From: Vibrio quintilis
Lineage (GTDB): Bacteria > Pseudomonadota > Gammaproteobacteria > Enterobacterales > Vibrionaceae
Direction: 5' to 3'
Assembly: GCF_024529975.1 (NCBI RefSeq)
Contig: NZ_AP024897.1
Coordinates: 3,162,001-3,226,000, forward strand
DNA: 64,000 bases
Both the position numbers and the translations under genes were made by a program. Shown piece by piece: positions 1 through 7,020 of this stretch (the stretch's first letter is position 1; each line of letters opens with the position of its first letter). A model generated the notes under the pieces. It ran no database searches. It worked only from the letters and a program-made list of their open reading frames with translations, and was not told the origin of the DNA.

Positions 1-1611
1 ACCGACCAGTCCGCCACCAATGATCAATGTACTCTCACCAGCATTTTGATGGCCTAACAAGACATCAGTTGCAGTGTAAACCTGACTGGCTCCGGGAATA
101 TCAAACTTTTTAGCCTGTGAGCCAGTTGCAATAACGACGGTATCCGGTCTGATATCATTGAATGTATCCCGGGACACTGGCGTATTCAGGTGAATATTAA
201 CCTGATTATCCTGCAGTTCATTTCTGTACCAATCCAGTAATGCCAGATCATCCTCTTTAAAGTCAGGCACACCTCCGGCAAGCACCACACCACCCAGCTT
301 GTCACCCGCTTCGTATAAATCAACCTGATGACCCCGTAAAGCCGCAACTCTGGCGGCCTCCATTCCCGCGACACCACCACCAACAATCACGACATGCTTT
401 TTCTTCAGTGCCGGAGTCAGTGCATAATCCCGTTCTCTTCCGGCAGCAGGGTTGACCGCGCAGGAAATCATCGTATATTTTGCCAGCCTTCCCATACATC
501 CTTCCTGACAGGAAAGGCAGGGACGAATTGTATCTGCCTGCCCGGCTCTGACTTTGTTAGGAATATCTGCATCAGCCAGTAAAGGTCTGCCCAGACCTAT
601 CATATCTGTTTTGCCTTCAGCAATCGCTCTGGATGCAAGTTCAGGGTCATCCATTCTGCCGGCAGTAATCACAGGAATATCAACCGCTTGTTTTAAAATT
701 TCGTTGTACGGCAGATAAAGGCCTTTATCCTGATACATCGGTGGATGGCTCCAATACCAGGAATCATAAGATCCAACATCCCCATTTAATGCATCATACC
801 CAGCAGCTTCAAGCAACTTCGCTGCTTCAATACCTTCTTCAATGTCACGACCTTTCTCGAGAAACTCTTCTCCGGGTAAACCACCTTTCAGCCAGTCTTT
901 GATAAAACTTTTGATGCTGTAACGCAGCGTCACCGGGAAATCCTGACCGCACCGGACTTTAATTGCTTTCACAATATCAGTAGCAAAGCGTAAGCGTTTT
1001 TCTAACGAACCACCGTATGCATCAGTTCTGCGGTTAAAGAATTTAATTGCAAATTGATCCAATAAATACCCTTCATGGACTGCATGTATTTCAACGCCAT
1101 CAAATCCTGCTTTCTGACAGATCTCCGCAGAATCAGCAAACTTACGGATATAAGTGCGGATTTCTTCGATTGTCAGTGCCCGGCAAGTCACATCAGGTAA
1201 CCATCGATGCGGGATTTCAGAAGGACCGATCGCAGTTTTGACTAATCCAGGAATCCCAACCCGTCCAAACCCGGCTGACAGTTGCAAAAAGATCTTAGCA
1301 TCATAGCTATGAACTCTTTCTGTCATCAGTCTTGCGGTTTTAATAAAGTTCACCGGATTTAATGTCGGACATGGCATCATCGGAAGTTCACAAGGCTCAA
1401 TGTCATTTTCAACTTTAGTCACGCCGGGCATAATCAAGCCTGCACCACCCCGGGCGCGCTCGACATAAAATTCAACGCCCCTTTCATTAAAGCTGCCATC
1501 AGCATTGCAAAATCCCCCCGGTCCCATCGGGGCCAACATGTAACGATTTTTTATCTCAACTTTACCAATTTTTATCGGTTCAAAAAGATTCGGATAGTGT
1601 TTGCTTCTCAT
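1..1611 (-). CDS. NADH-dependent enoate reductase / 2,4-dienoyl-CoA reductase-type flavoenzyme (C-terminus outside window)
   Basis: 537 residues are visible, from an ATG at 1611 to the window edge with no stop. The N-terminal part is an Old Yellow Enzyme-type FMN barrel that opens with NLFEPIKIGKVEIKNRYMLA and carries EIHAVHEGYLLDQF in the active-site region. Cysteines at about 365, 368, 372 and 384 (CLSCQEGC, then 11 residues, then C) match the [4Fe-4S] motif of the FadH/BaiCD/enoate-reductase family. A dinucleotide-binding motif VVIVGGGVAGMEAA follows near 405, and a second GGG motif lies at the cut edge. Members of the family use NADH to reduce C=C bonds next to a carbonyl. The substrate cannot be told from sequence: enoates, dienoyl-CoAs and similar compounds are all possible. 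A TetR regulator gene lies just upstream on the same strand. Confidence 0.85.
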   Translation of the reverse strand, partial: MRSKHYPNLFEPIKIGKVEIKNRYMLAPMGPGGFCNADGSFNERGVEFYVERARGGAGLIMPGVTKVENDIEPCELPMMPCPTLNPVNFIKTARLMTERVHSYDAKIFLQLSAGFGRVGIPGLVKTAIGPSEIPHRWLPDVTCRALTIEEIRTYIRKFADSAEICQKAGFDGVEIHAVHEGYLLDQFAIKFFNRRTDAYGGSLEKRLRFATDIVKAIKVRCGQDFPVTLRYSIKSFIKDWLKGGLPGEEFLEKGRDIEEGIEAAKLLEAAGYDALNGDVGSYDSWYWSHPPMYQDKGLYLPYNEILKQAVDIPVITAGRMDDPELASRAIAEGKTDMIGLGRPLLADADIPNKVRAGQADTIRPCLSCQEGCMGRLAKYTMISCAVNPAAGRERDYALTPALKKKHVVIVGGGVAGMEAARVAALRGHQVDLYEAGDKLGGVVLAGGVPDFKEDDLALLDWYRNELQDNQVNIHLNTPVSRDTFNDIRPDTVVIATGSQAKKFDIPGASQVYTATDVLLGHQNAGESTLIIGGGLVG

Positions 1612-1647
1612 ACAGCCCTCCAGGTCATTACTCTGCTCATGATTTAA

Positions 1648-1661
1648 CCGAATGCATTCGG
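1648..1661. promoter_or_regulatory. perfect 14-bp palindrome, probable TetR operator
   Basis: CCGAATGCATTCGG is its own reverse complement. It lies 36 bp upstream of the flavoenzyme start, between that gene and the TetR regulator gene. The GAATG/CATTC half-sites resemble those of several TetR-family operators. That the neighbouring TetR protein binds here is inferred from position and symmetry. Confidence 0.6.
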
Positions 1662-1742
1662 CCAAAAAGTAACACAGTTTCTGCACCTAAAATCAGACAT
1701 ACATCAAGAGAGTAAAAAATGAGAAAACAGTTGCAGGATATA

Positions 1743-1774
1743 ATGAGACGGATCAACAACATCATCCGTATCAT
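1743..1774 (-). repeat. inverted repeat downstream of the TetR gene
   Basis: ATGAGACGGAT and ATCCGTATCAT form 11-bp arms with one mismatch around a 10-nt loop, 19 bp beyond the TetR stop codon. There is no clear T-run on the minus side, so it is at most a weak terminator or an RNA-processing hairpin. Confidence 0.35.
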
Positions 1775-1792
1775 TTTCCGGAAATAAATAAT

Positions 1793-2380
1793 TTAAAGCA
1801 GAAAAAGAGTCACCAGACGCTGCATATAGGCTTTCATATCCTGAAGCAAATCGTTCCGGCCATTTTGCATGCACCAGTTGAAAACAACACCCCGGGCACT
1901 CATAAATAAGAAGTCTGATATCTCATCAGAGCTTTGCTCAGAGGTTATCTCGTTGTTTGCTTGTCCTGTTTCCAGAATCGACCGGAGTACCTGCTGCATA
2001 CCACGGTTCTTTTTTAAAAACCAAATGTTATCAGCATGATAAAGGACTTTCATCGTATCAATGCCAACCTGGAGATTATACTCTGCGTAGTGCTGAAAAA
2101 ATTCGACAACCTGTTCAGAAGTTTTACCTGAGCAAATATCTGTTTTCACAACCTGCAAAAAGTAGCTGTCTGCATTTTCATAAATATGGGAAAGGATATC
2201 TTCTTTGGAACGAAAATGATGATAAAAAGCGCCCACTGAAACTTTAGCTGCTTTACTAATCTGGCTCACGGTTGTTGCATGATAGCCATTTTTTTGCATC
2301 AACATTAATCCAACATCATAGATGTGTTGTCTTGTTTTCTGCGCTTGTAGCTGGCGTTGGGTCAGTATTTTCTTTTTCAA
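1793..2380 (-). CDS. TetR/AcrR-family transcriptional regulator
   Basis: 195 residues from a TTG start at 2380. This start follows an AGGAGG ribosome-binding site by 4 nt. An in-frame ATG at 2431 would add 17 residues before the usual TetR N-terminus and has no good ribosome-binding site. The first 60 residues form the TetR helix-turn-helix domain (ATTVSQISKAAKVSVGAFYH, then HFRSKEDIL). The rest is a variable all-helical ligand-binding domain. The gene is upstream of, and on the same strand as, the enoate-reductase-like gene, with a perfect palindrome between them, so it probably represses that gene. The ligand is unknown. Confidence 0.85.
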   Translation of the reverse strand: MKKKILTQRQLQAQKTRQHIYDVGLMLMQKNGYHATTVSQISKAAKVSVGAFYHHFRSKEDILSHIYENADSYFLQVVKTDICSGKTSEQVVEFFQHYAEYNLQVGIDTMKVLYHADNIWFLKKNRGMQQVLRSILETGQANNEITSEQSSDEISDFLFMSARGVVFNWCMQNGRNDLLQDMKAYMQRLVTLFLL

Positions 2381-2454
2381 GTGTCCTCCTGAACATAGAA
2401 ACTTAACATCAGATAAGCTTTGAAATAGCATGACAGAATAGCAGATATCACAAA

Positions 2455-2488
2455 TAAAAAGAGGGAGTTAATCGACTCCCTCTTTTTT
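2455..2488. terminator. bidirectional intrinsic terminator
   Basis: The stem GAGGGAGT / ACTCCCTC with a 6-nt loop is flanked by A5 on the left and T6 on the right. It lies 15 bp beyond the stop of the GH45 gene and terminates it on the minus strand. Confidence 0.85.
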
Positions 2489-2502
2489 ATGACTGAGAAA
2501 TA

Positions 2503-3771
2503 TTAATTACCACATGCAGTACTGACGTCATCAAGCGAACCCCGATCCATACCGGAATTCGAGCTGAGCTCGGAAGGACATGCAACTTCTTTATATTTTA
2601 GCGCCGGGTTATCGGCAGCTTCAAACCAGTTAGCATACCATAAACAACCTTGCTGCATTTCTGTCAGGTTACGCGATCCAAAGACACTGTTACAGCGTTT
2701 AACCAGACAGCTCTTATACTCATCAAGAGATGCATTCCAGCCGATTTCCTGCTTACAGGCTGCAAGTAAACCACCATATTGAGAACCCAGCTCACTTGAG
2801 GAAATACCCCACTGCGCTGAACACGCATTAAATGCACCGACACCGCCGCCGGGCACCAACAGATCAAACTGACCACCACTGACATCGTATCCGATATTGA
2901 CAGCCTGAACGATCATAGTTTTTCCTTTCAGTGCAGCAGAACCCGGATCACCAGAAGAGTTATGAGACTCTCCGGTAAACTGGAGCTGATAACACCGGCC
3001 ACAGACATCACCACTTGATGTGGCGGCATACCCATACGATAAATCATCATTCACTTTAAACGGAATCATAGAAAAACACGTATAGGCGCTGCCACCACTA
3101 CAGGCACTTTGCGTACTGAAATCCGTTAGTGGTGAGTTCGAAACAGAGCAACTTTGTAATGCATTCAAACCGGTTGGTACGTTTTCTTTCCAGCCACAAT
3201 GCGGTTTGCAACAATCCCAGAATCGGGTTGCGTACCCACTACAACCAGTTTCAATTGGTTCATATTCTGTACTACCGGTGGTTCCACCGTTGTCGCCACC
3301 TGTGGTTCCACCATTGTCGCCACCAGTGGTTCCACCGTTGTCACCACCTGTAGTTCCACCATTGTCACCACCTGAGGTGCCACCGGTATCACCACCACCT
3401 TCAACTGAAAGTGATACAATTTCAGGAGTCACAACGCTACCAGATGCACTGGCACAAAAACCAAATGATACACTTGAGTCCGGAGAAATCGTTCCATTCC
3501 CCGATGGCGTCACTGTGGAGCCGTCCAGTGTACCATTCCACAAGTTATTCACTGTCGCGTCTTTCAAATCAAGTTCGACAACCCAACTTGTAATATTTGC
3601 ATCTCCATTGTTTGTAACACTGACATTTGCACAATAACCACTTCCCCAGCTATTTTGCAAAGACAGAGTAGCCTCGCCAGCTCCGGAAGTCAGCGCGTAT
3701 GCTGATCCTGCTATAACTGGAAGTGAGGCTAAGCCAACACAACCAACAAGACGTTTTAACTTTTTTTTCAT
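2503..3771 (-). CDS. secreted endoglucanase: CBM2 + Gly/Thr linker + GH45
   Basis: 422 residues. A signal peptide covers about 1-26 (MKKKLKRLVGCVGLASLPVI then AGSAYA). Residues 27-125 form a CBM2-type carbohydrate-binding module with paired cysteines (C47, C106) and tryptophans W42, W63 and W78. Residues 126-168 are a GGTTGGDN repeat linker. From about 175 comes a GH45 domain with the hallmark ATRFWDCCKPHCGW. Aligning from memory to Humicola Cel45A, D186 corresponds to Asp10 and D303 (GGQFDLLVPGGGVG) to Asp121, so both catalytic aspartates are present. The C-terminal NWFEAADNP also fits the family. The enzyme should hydrolyse beta-1,4-glucan outside the cell. GH45 is mostly fungal and animal and uncommon in bacteria, so horizontal gain is plausible. 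It is an accessory gene in an otherwise conserved backbone. Confidence 0.93.
   Translation of the reverse strand: MKKKLKRLVGCVGLASLPVIAGSAYALTSGAGEATLSLQNSWGSGYCANVSVTNNGDANITSWVVELDLKDATVNNLWNGTLDGSTVTPSGNGTISPDSSVSFGFCASASGSVVTPEIVSLSVEGGGDTGGTSGGDNGGTTGGDNGGTTGGDNGGTTGGDNGGTTGSTEYEPIETGCSGYATRFWDCCKPHCGWKENVPTGLNALQSCSVSNSPLTDFSTQSACSGGSAYTCFSMIPFKVNDDLSYGYAATSSGDVCGRCYQLQFTGESHNSSGDPGSAALKGKTMIVQAVNIGYDVSGGQFDLLVPGGGVGAFNACSAQWGISSSELGSQYGGLLAACKQEIGWNASLDEYKSCLVKRCNSVFGSRNLTEMQQGCLWYANWFEAADNPALKYKEVACPSELSSNSGMDRGSLDDVSTACGN
3280..3399. repeat. five 24-bp tandem units encoding the GH45 linker
   Basis: Units begin at 3280, 3304, 3328, 3352 and 3376. Each encodes one GGDNGGTT-type octapeptide on the minus strand and differs from its neighbours by a few bases; the last unit is the most diverged. 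The array is in frame, so gain or loss of units would only change linker length. Confidence 0.85.
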
Positions 3772-4200
3772 AAAAAATGGCCTCGTTAAATTAGTAAAAA
3801 TCCAACTTATTGAAATTATGGCAAAGTAAAAGGTGATAACATCCCGGTTACCAGAACTGACTCAAACCAGAAATAAGCACCAATGACGACTACAATTTCA
3901 ATCCGAACGGATACTTTTATAAGCGTATTCAAACTAAATACGGCCTGAATGATTTTAGCTTTTATCAAATTAAAAAGAGAGACGTCACCTATATAATTGA
4001 GCCTTGATACCAAAATATATAATAATAAAACATACAACATGTCAGGATAAAAAAATTAATAACAAAACTGTCAATTTTAGTGTAATTATTTGGCATAAAC
4101 ATCCACAATATAAACACATCAAAACCAGATAAAAACCAGACAGTCAGATGACAGAACTATATGTTTTTCTTAACAGGAAATAAGTCAGTTAAAATTATAA
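3772..4200. other. AT-rich intergenic region upstream of the GH45 gene
   Basis: About 430 bp between the GH45 start and the terminator of the protease gene. It presumably holds the GH45 promoter. A 74-codon open frame on the minus strand (3816-4040) is low-complexity and hydrophobic and has no ribosome-binding site I would trust, so it is not called. Confidence 0.5.
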
Positions 4201-4236
4201 AATAGAAAGCAGACACAATAGTCTGCTTTCTATTTT
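4201..4236 (-). terminator. hairpin downstream of the M6 protease
   Basis: AATAGAAAGCAGAC pairs perfectly over 14 bp with GTCTGCTTTCTATT around the 6-nt loop ACAATA, 26 bp after the protease stop. The minus side is followed by an AT-rich rather than pure T tract; the plus side continues with TT. Confidence 0.7.
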
Positions 4237-4261
4237 GTTCAGAGAAAAATTAAATATTGAT

Positions 4262-6169
4262 TCATTTGGTAACGGATAATTTATATTGACCGGAACCTGA
4301 ATAAGATTTCACAGAAAAATAATAATAACCCTTTTCTGCCTGATAAGAAATCTTCTCACTGGAACCTGAAGCTTCAGAAGCAGCAACCTGAGTCCATGAA
4401 CTTTGGTTATCCCACTTCATAATTTTTAAATCAAAATCTGTGTTTGAAGGGCCTTCAAGCGTCAGTGTCATTGTTCCACCACTATATTCAAACCAATTAC
4501 CATCCGGTTCAATGTTTTCACCTTTGTCAGATAAAGTACCGGTATACACAAGCGTGTCTGATGTTGGAGTCGTCGGCGTAGTTGGCGAAGTCACCTCTCC
4601 AGGGGTTATGGTAAAGGAAATCGTTTCAGCTGGTGATGATACATCGGTAATATTCAGGCCAGACTCACTTCCATTCCACCACAATGAATTCGTTCCCTTA
4701 GATGTCAGCGCATTTGGTAAGGCAGCGGTAAACTCACCATATTCGTGATATAAATCTTTGCTATCACCATAATTGCGGTTATTTTCCGGATCACGCAATC
4801 CATCAGCATGTTCCATCTGAATATACGGATGCCATTCATTTGAGTTATCGCCACTGGGGTCAACGTGCCATACTGCTAATCCCTGATCAGGCTGCTCTGT
4901 ATTTTGTCCCGAACGATAAATTGCCTCGATATAAAAAGCTTCTTTAGAGTTAGCCGGATTGGTCCATTTATATACTGTATTTGATCCGGACCTGGCAGAC
5001 AGACGCCCCTGAGGTGCATTCGTATTTACAGCAGGGTTCAGCTCAGTCACACTGTCCCACCCGGCAAGCGCACGCAATGGCGCAACAGGCGGCACCGGAT
5101 GCAATTCACTGGTCTGGCTGACAGAGCCGTAACCCATGATACCAAAACTGGCAACCGAGCCCAGAGAGCTTCCGTCATAGTCATAAAGATCCGGCCAGCC
5201 AGCAATTAAGTGTCCTGATTCATGTGCAAAAGTACCAATGGCAAGACTGCTTCCCATATCTGAAATCTGATAAAGATTCGAACAAACACCATCAGCACAG
5301 AAGCGCGGACTTAACCCTCCCATATGAGGCCATAATCCTTTTGCCCAGGAACTGTCTGATTTGCCGGCATAGAAAAAATTCAGGCCTTTAATCAGTCCCT
5401 GACTGTCAGTAGATAAAGACGAAAAATCAAAACCCTGATCATTTTCAAGCCAGTTTAAAGCTTCATGAATCAACTCCTGAGACCTGACTGAGGACTCAAG
5501 GCTTGAATCTGCGTAGTAAGATTTCTTGTGTTTCGCCGTATAATAAGTTGTAACGACATTGGTGTAGTCAAGCTTGCCACCGGAGACCGAACGAAAATAG
5601 CCGCGAATCGACTGAAAATTGCCAAATTCATGATAACTTAAATCATTCAGAAACCGTTCAACCTGAGACTTGGTGATCGTCCCTGACTCATCAGGGAAAT
5701 CAATAATCACAGTTAATCCTTTCAGCGAGCCGGTCACAGTTGATGATGAAGCAGTACCTATCAACGTATTTCCTAAAGGACTCTCCCCCTGAACTTTCAT
5801 CATAGCCTGACGTCTTTTCTCAGCTATTTTCGCTTTTGCTGATGCAGTTAACCCCTGTTGATTCATGGTAGAAATCATCGACAGTTCATTGTCTGACTGA
5901 ACCGCTAATTCTCCGGTTGATATCAGCTGACTTCCATCAGACGACACTTTGGCATAAGCCATTCCCTTAAGGTTATTATCATAAACAACCAGACGGCCTG
6001 ATTTTGTTCTTTGTTCTGCAAAATAGTCATTCCCCTTCAATACAAGCGTAATTACATCGCCATTTGGCTGGGTAAACTGATAATTTTTACCATGATATGG
6101 AACTGCTGAAAAAGCGAGTTGACTTACTAAAGTTAAACCGAATAAGCCGAGTGTAATTTTATTTTTCAT
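4262..6169 (-). CDS. secreted M6-family (immune inhibitor A-like) metalloprotease
   Basis: 635 residues with a signal peptide (about 1-22, LFGLTLVSQLAFSA). The zinc site is HESGH at 316-320 followed by AGWPDLYD, with D327 as the likely third ligand. This matches the HExxHxxGxxD pattern of M6 peptidases. The Met-turn is probably SFGIMGYG near 341-348. A long N-terminal propeptide is expected. A Thr/Pro-rich linker near 530-540 leads to a C-terminal beta domain of about 90 residues (pre-peptidase C-terminal/PPC type, with DFDLKIMKWDN and YYFSVKSYSGSGQYKLSV), often cleaved during secretion. It probably degrades extracellular protein. It lies next to the GH45 gene on the same strand, but a terminator and 490 bp separate them, so they form separate units. 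Confidence 0.92.
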   Translation of the reverse strand: MKNKITLGLFGLTLVSQLAFSAVPYHGKNYQFTQPNGDVITLVLKGNDYFAEQRTKSGRLVVYDNNLKGMAYAKVSSDGSQLISTGELAVQSDNELSMISTMNQQGLTASAKAKIAEKRRQAMMKVQGESPLGNTLIGTASSSTVTGSLKGLTVIIDFPDESGTITKSQVERFLNDLSYHEFGNFQSIRGYFRSVSGGKLDYTNVVTTYYTAKHKKSYYADSSLESSVRSQELIHEALNWLENDQGFDFSSLSTDSQGLIKGLNFFYAGKSDSSWAKGLWPHMGGLSPRFCADGVCSNLYQISDMGSSLAIGTFAHESGHLIAGWPDLYDYDGSSLGSVASFGIMGYGSVSQTSELHPVPPVAPLRALAGWDSVTELNPAVNTNAPQGRLSARSGSNTVYKWTNPANSKEAFYIEAIYRSGQNTEQPDQGLAVWHVDPSGDNSNEWHPYIQMEHADGLRDPENNRNYGDSKDLYHEYGEFTAALPNALTSKGTNSLWWNGSESGLNITDVSSPAETISFTITPGEVTSPTTPTTPTSDTLVYTGTLSDKGENIEPDGNWFEYSGGTMTLTLEGPSNTDFDLKIMKWDNQSSWTQVAASEASGSSEKISYQAEKGYYYFSVKSYSGSGQYKLSVTK

Positions 6170-6391
6170 TTTAAATCCTTCACCTTTATAACAAACTGAC
6201 GCAACAAATAATTTTCAGTTTGCGGTGATACTTTTAACCTAAAAAAGTCATACAATCAAATCATCTGGTTATTTAAATACGAATAATAAAACCCACCAGA
6301 AAATAAAGCTTTAACTTATGAATTAATTAAATTAAAAATCACTTTATCATTTTGATTAAATACTATTTATCCTCCTGTTTATTACAACACG
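6170..6391. other. upstream region of the M6 protease gene
   Basis: AT-rich sequence between the protease start and the intergenic repeat, presumably holding the protease promoter. No open frame or clear operator was seen. Confidence 0.4.
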
Positions 6392-6610
6392 ATATACCCA
6401 AACAACCTGAAGATGCAGGTTTCAGTGAGATTTATCAGGCTCTGAGACAAGGCGCTGATTTGAAGACATAGTCATTCTACGTTGAAAATCAGTCACGCAG
6501 GACAGGCGTCAAACAACCTCGAAAGGCGTCATCATTCCTTCGGTTGTTTTCCTTGAACTGACCTGTTGATGAAGCCCTGAATCCTGCATCTTGAGGTCAT
6601 TTGGGTATAT
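6392..6610. repeat. 219-bp ERIC-like intergenic repeat (full-length copy)
   Basis: Imperfect terminal inverted repeats of about 30 bp bound the element: the left end starts ATATACCCAAACAACCTGAA and the right end finishes TTGAGGTCATTTGGGTATAT. The arms match at about 29 of 33 positions. Two further nested inverted repeats lie inside: CTGATTT/AAATCAG (6455-6461 with 6486-6492) and AAACAACC/GGTTGTTT (6511-6518 with 6542-6549). The whole element could fold into one long structure. It has no coding capacity. The GGGTATA ends recall ERIC elements. Shorter relatives lie near 28947, 37183 and 44384. Confidence 0.8.
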
Positions 6611-6708
6611 AAATAAAGTGAACTAAAGACAGGTTTCTACCTGATAATATTCAATTTATTCACATATCTCTGAAGATTCATGTTGTATCACTGACAGTGA
6701 ATAAAAAA

Positions 6709-6752
6709 AAGCAGCTGCTATTTGCATATTTGCAATAGCAGCTGCTTTTTTT
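6709..6752. terminator. bidirectional terminator downstream of feoC
   Basis: GCAGCTGCTATT (6711-6722) pairs with AATAGCAGCTGC (6734-6745) and is flanked by A8 and T7. It lies 22 bp beyond the feoC stop and ends the feoABC transcript. Confidence 0.88.
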
Positions 6753-6774
6753 ATGATTAAGATTCAAAAATTAT

Positions 6775-7020
6775 TCACATAATCACTGTCAGTGAAAGAG
6801 CCTGTTCCGGATTCATCCGGTATCTTATCTGGCTGGTCACTTCTGAGCCGGAAGAGAGTGTTTTCCGGGTATCCACTAACCGCGACACTACACCTTTCTT
6901 CATCCAGACACTCAGCATCGCATCAATACCATCTTCACTGAGATGAAAATGACGGGCCAGCTCCTTTTGAGTGACAGTGCCATGCTTTTCCAGATAACTT
7001 TTAAGCTCATGAAGAATCAT
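6775..7020 (-). CDS. feoC: FeoC-like small winged-helix protein
   Basis: 81 residues forming a winged-helix domain (TVTQKELARHFHLSEDGIDA, then MLSVWMKKGVV). The start overlaps the feoB stop by 4 bp, so it is translationally coupled as the third gene of feoABC. It has no cysteine, so it lacks the four-cysteine Fe-S site of enterobacterial FeoC. As I recall, Vibrio FeoC proteins are like this and act by contacting FeoB. It probably supports assembly or stability of the iron transporter. Confidence 0.88.
   Translation of the reverse strand: MILHELKSYLEKHGTVTQKELARHFHLSEDGIDAMLSVWMKKGVVSRLVDTRKTLSSGSEVTSQIRYRMNPEQALSLTVIM

Noticed and set aside
3280..3399. Possible CRISPR-like array
   Set aside because: Units are contiguous 24-bp direct repeats without spacers and code in frame for the GH45 linker.
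3206..3637. Pro/Val-rich 143-codon open frame antisense to the GH45 gene
   Set aside because: It is the complement of the repetitive linker of a well-supported enzyme; the low-complexity protein is a by-product of the tandem array.
3816..4040. 74-codon hydrophobic open frame between GH45 and M6 genes
   Set aside because: AT-rich, no credible ribosome-binding site, no recognised family; probably the GH45 promoter region.
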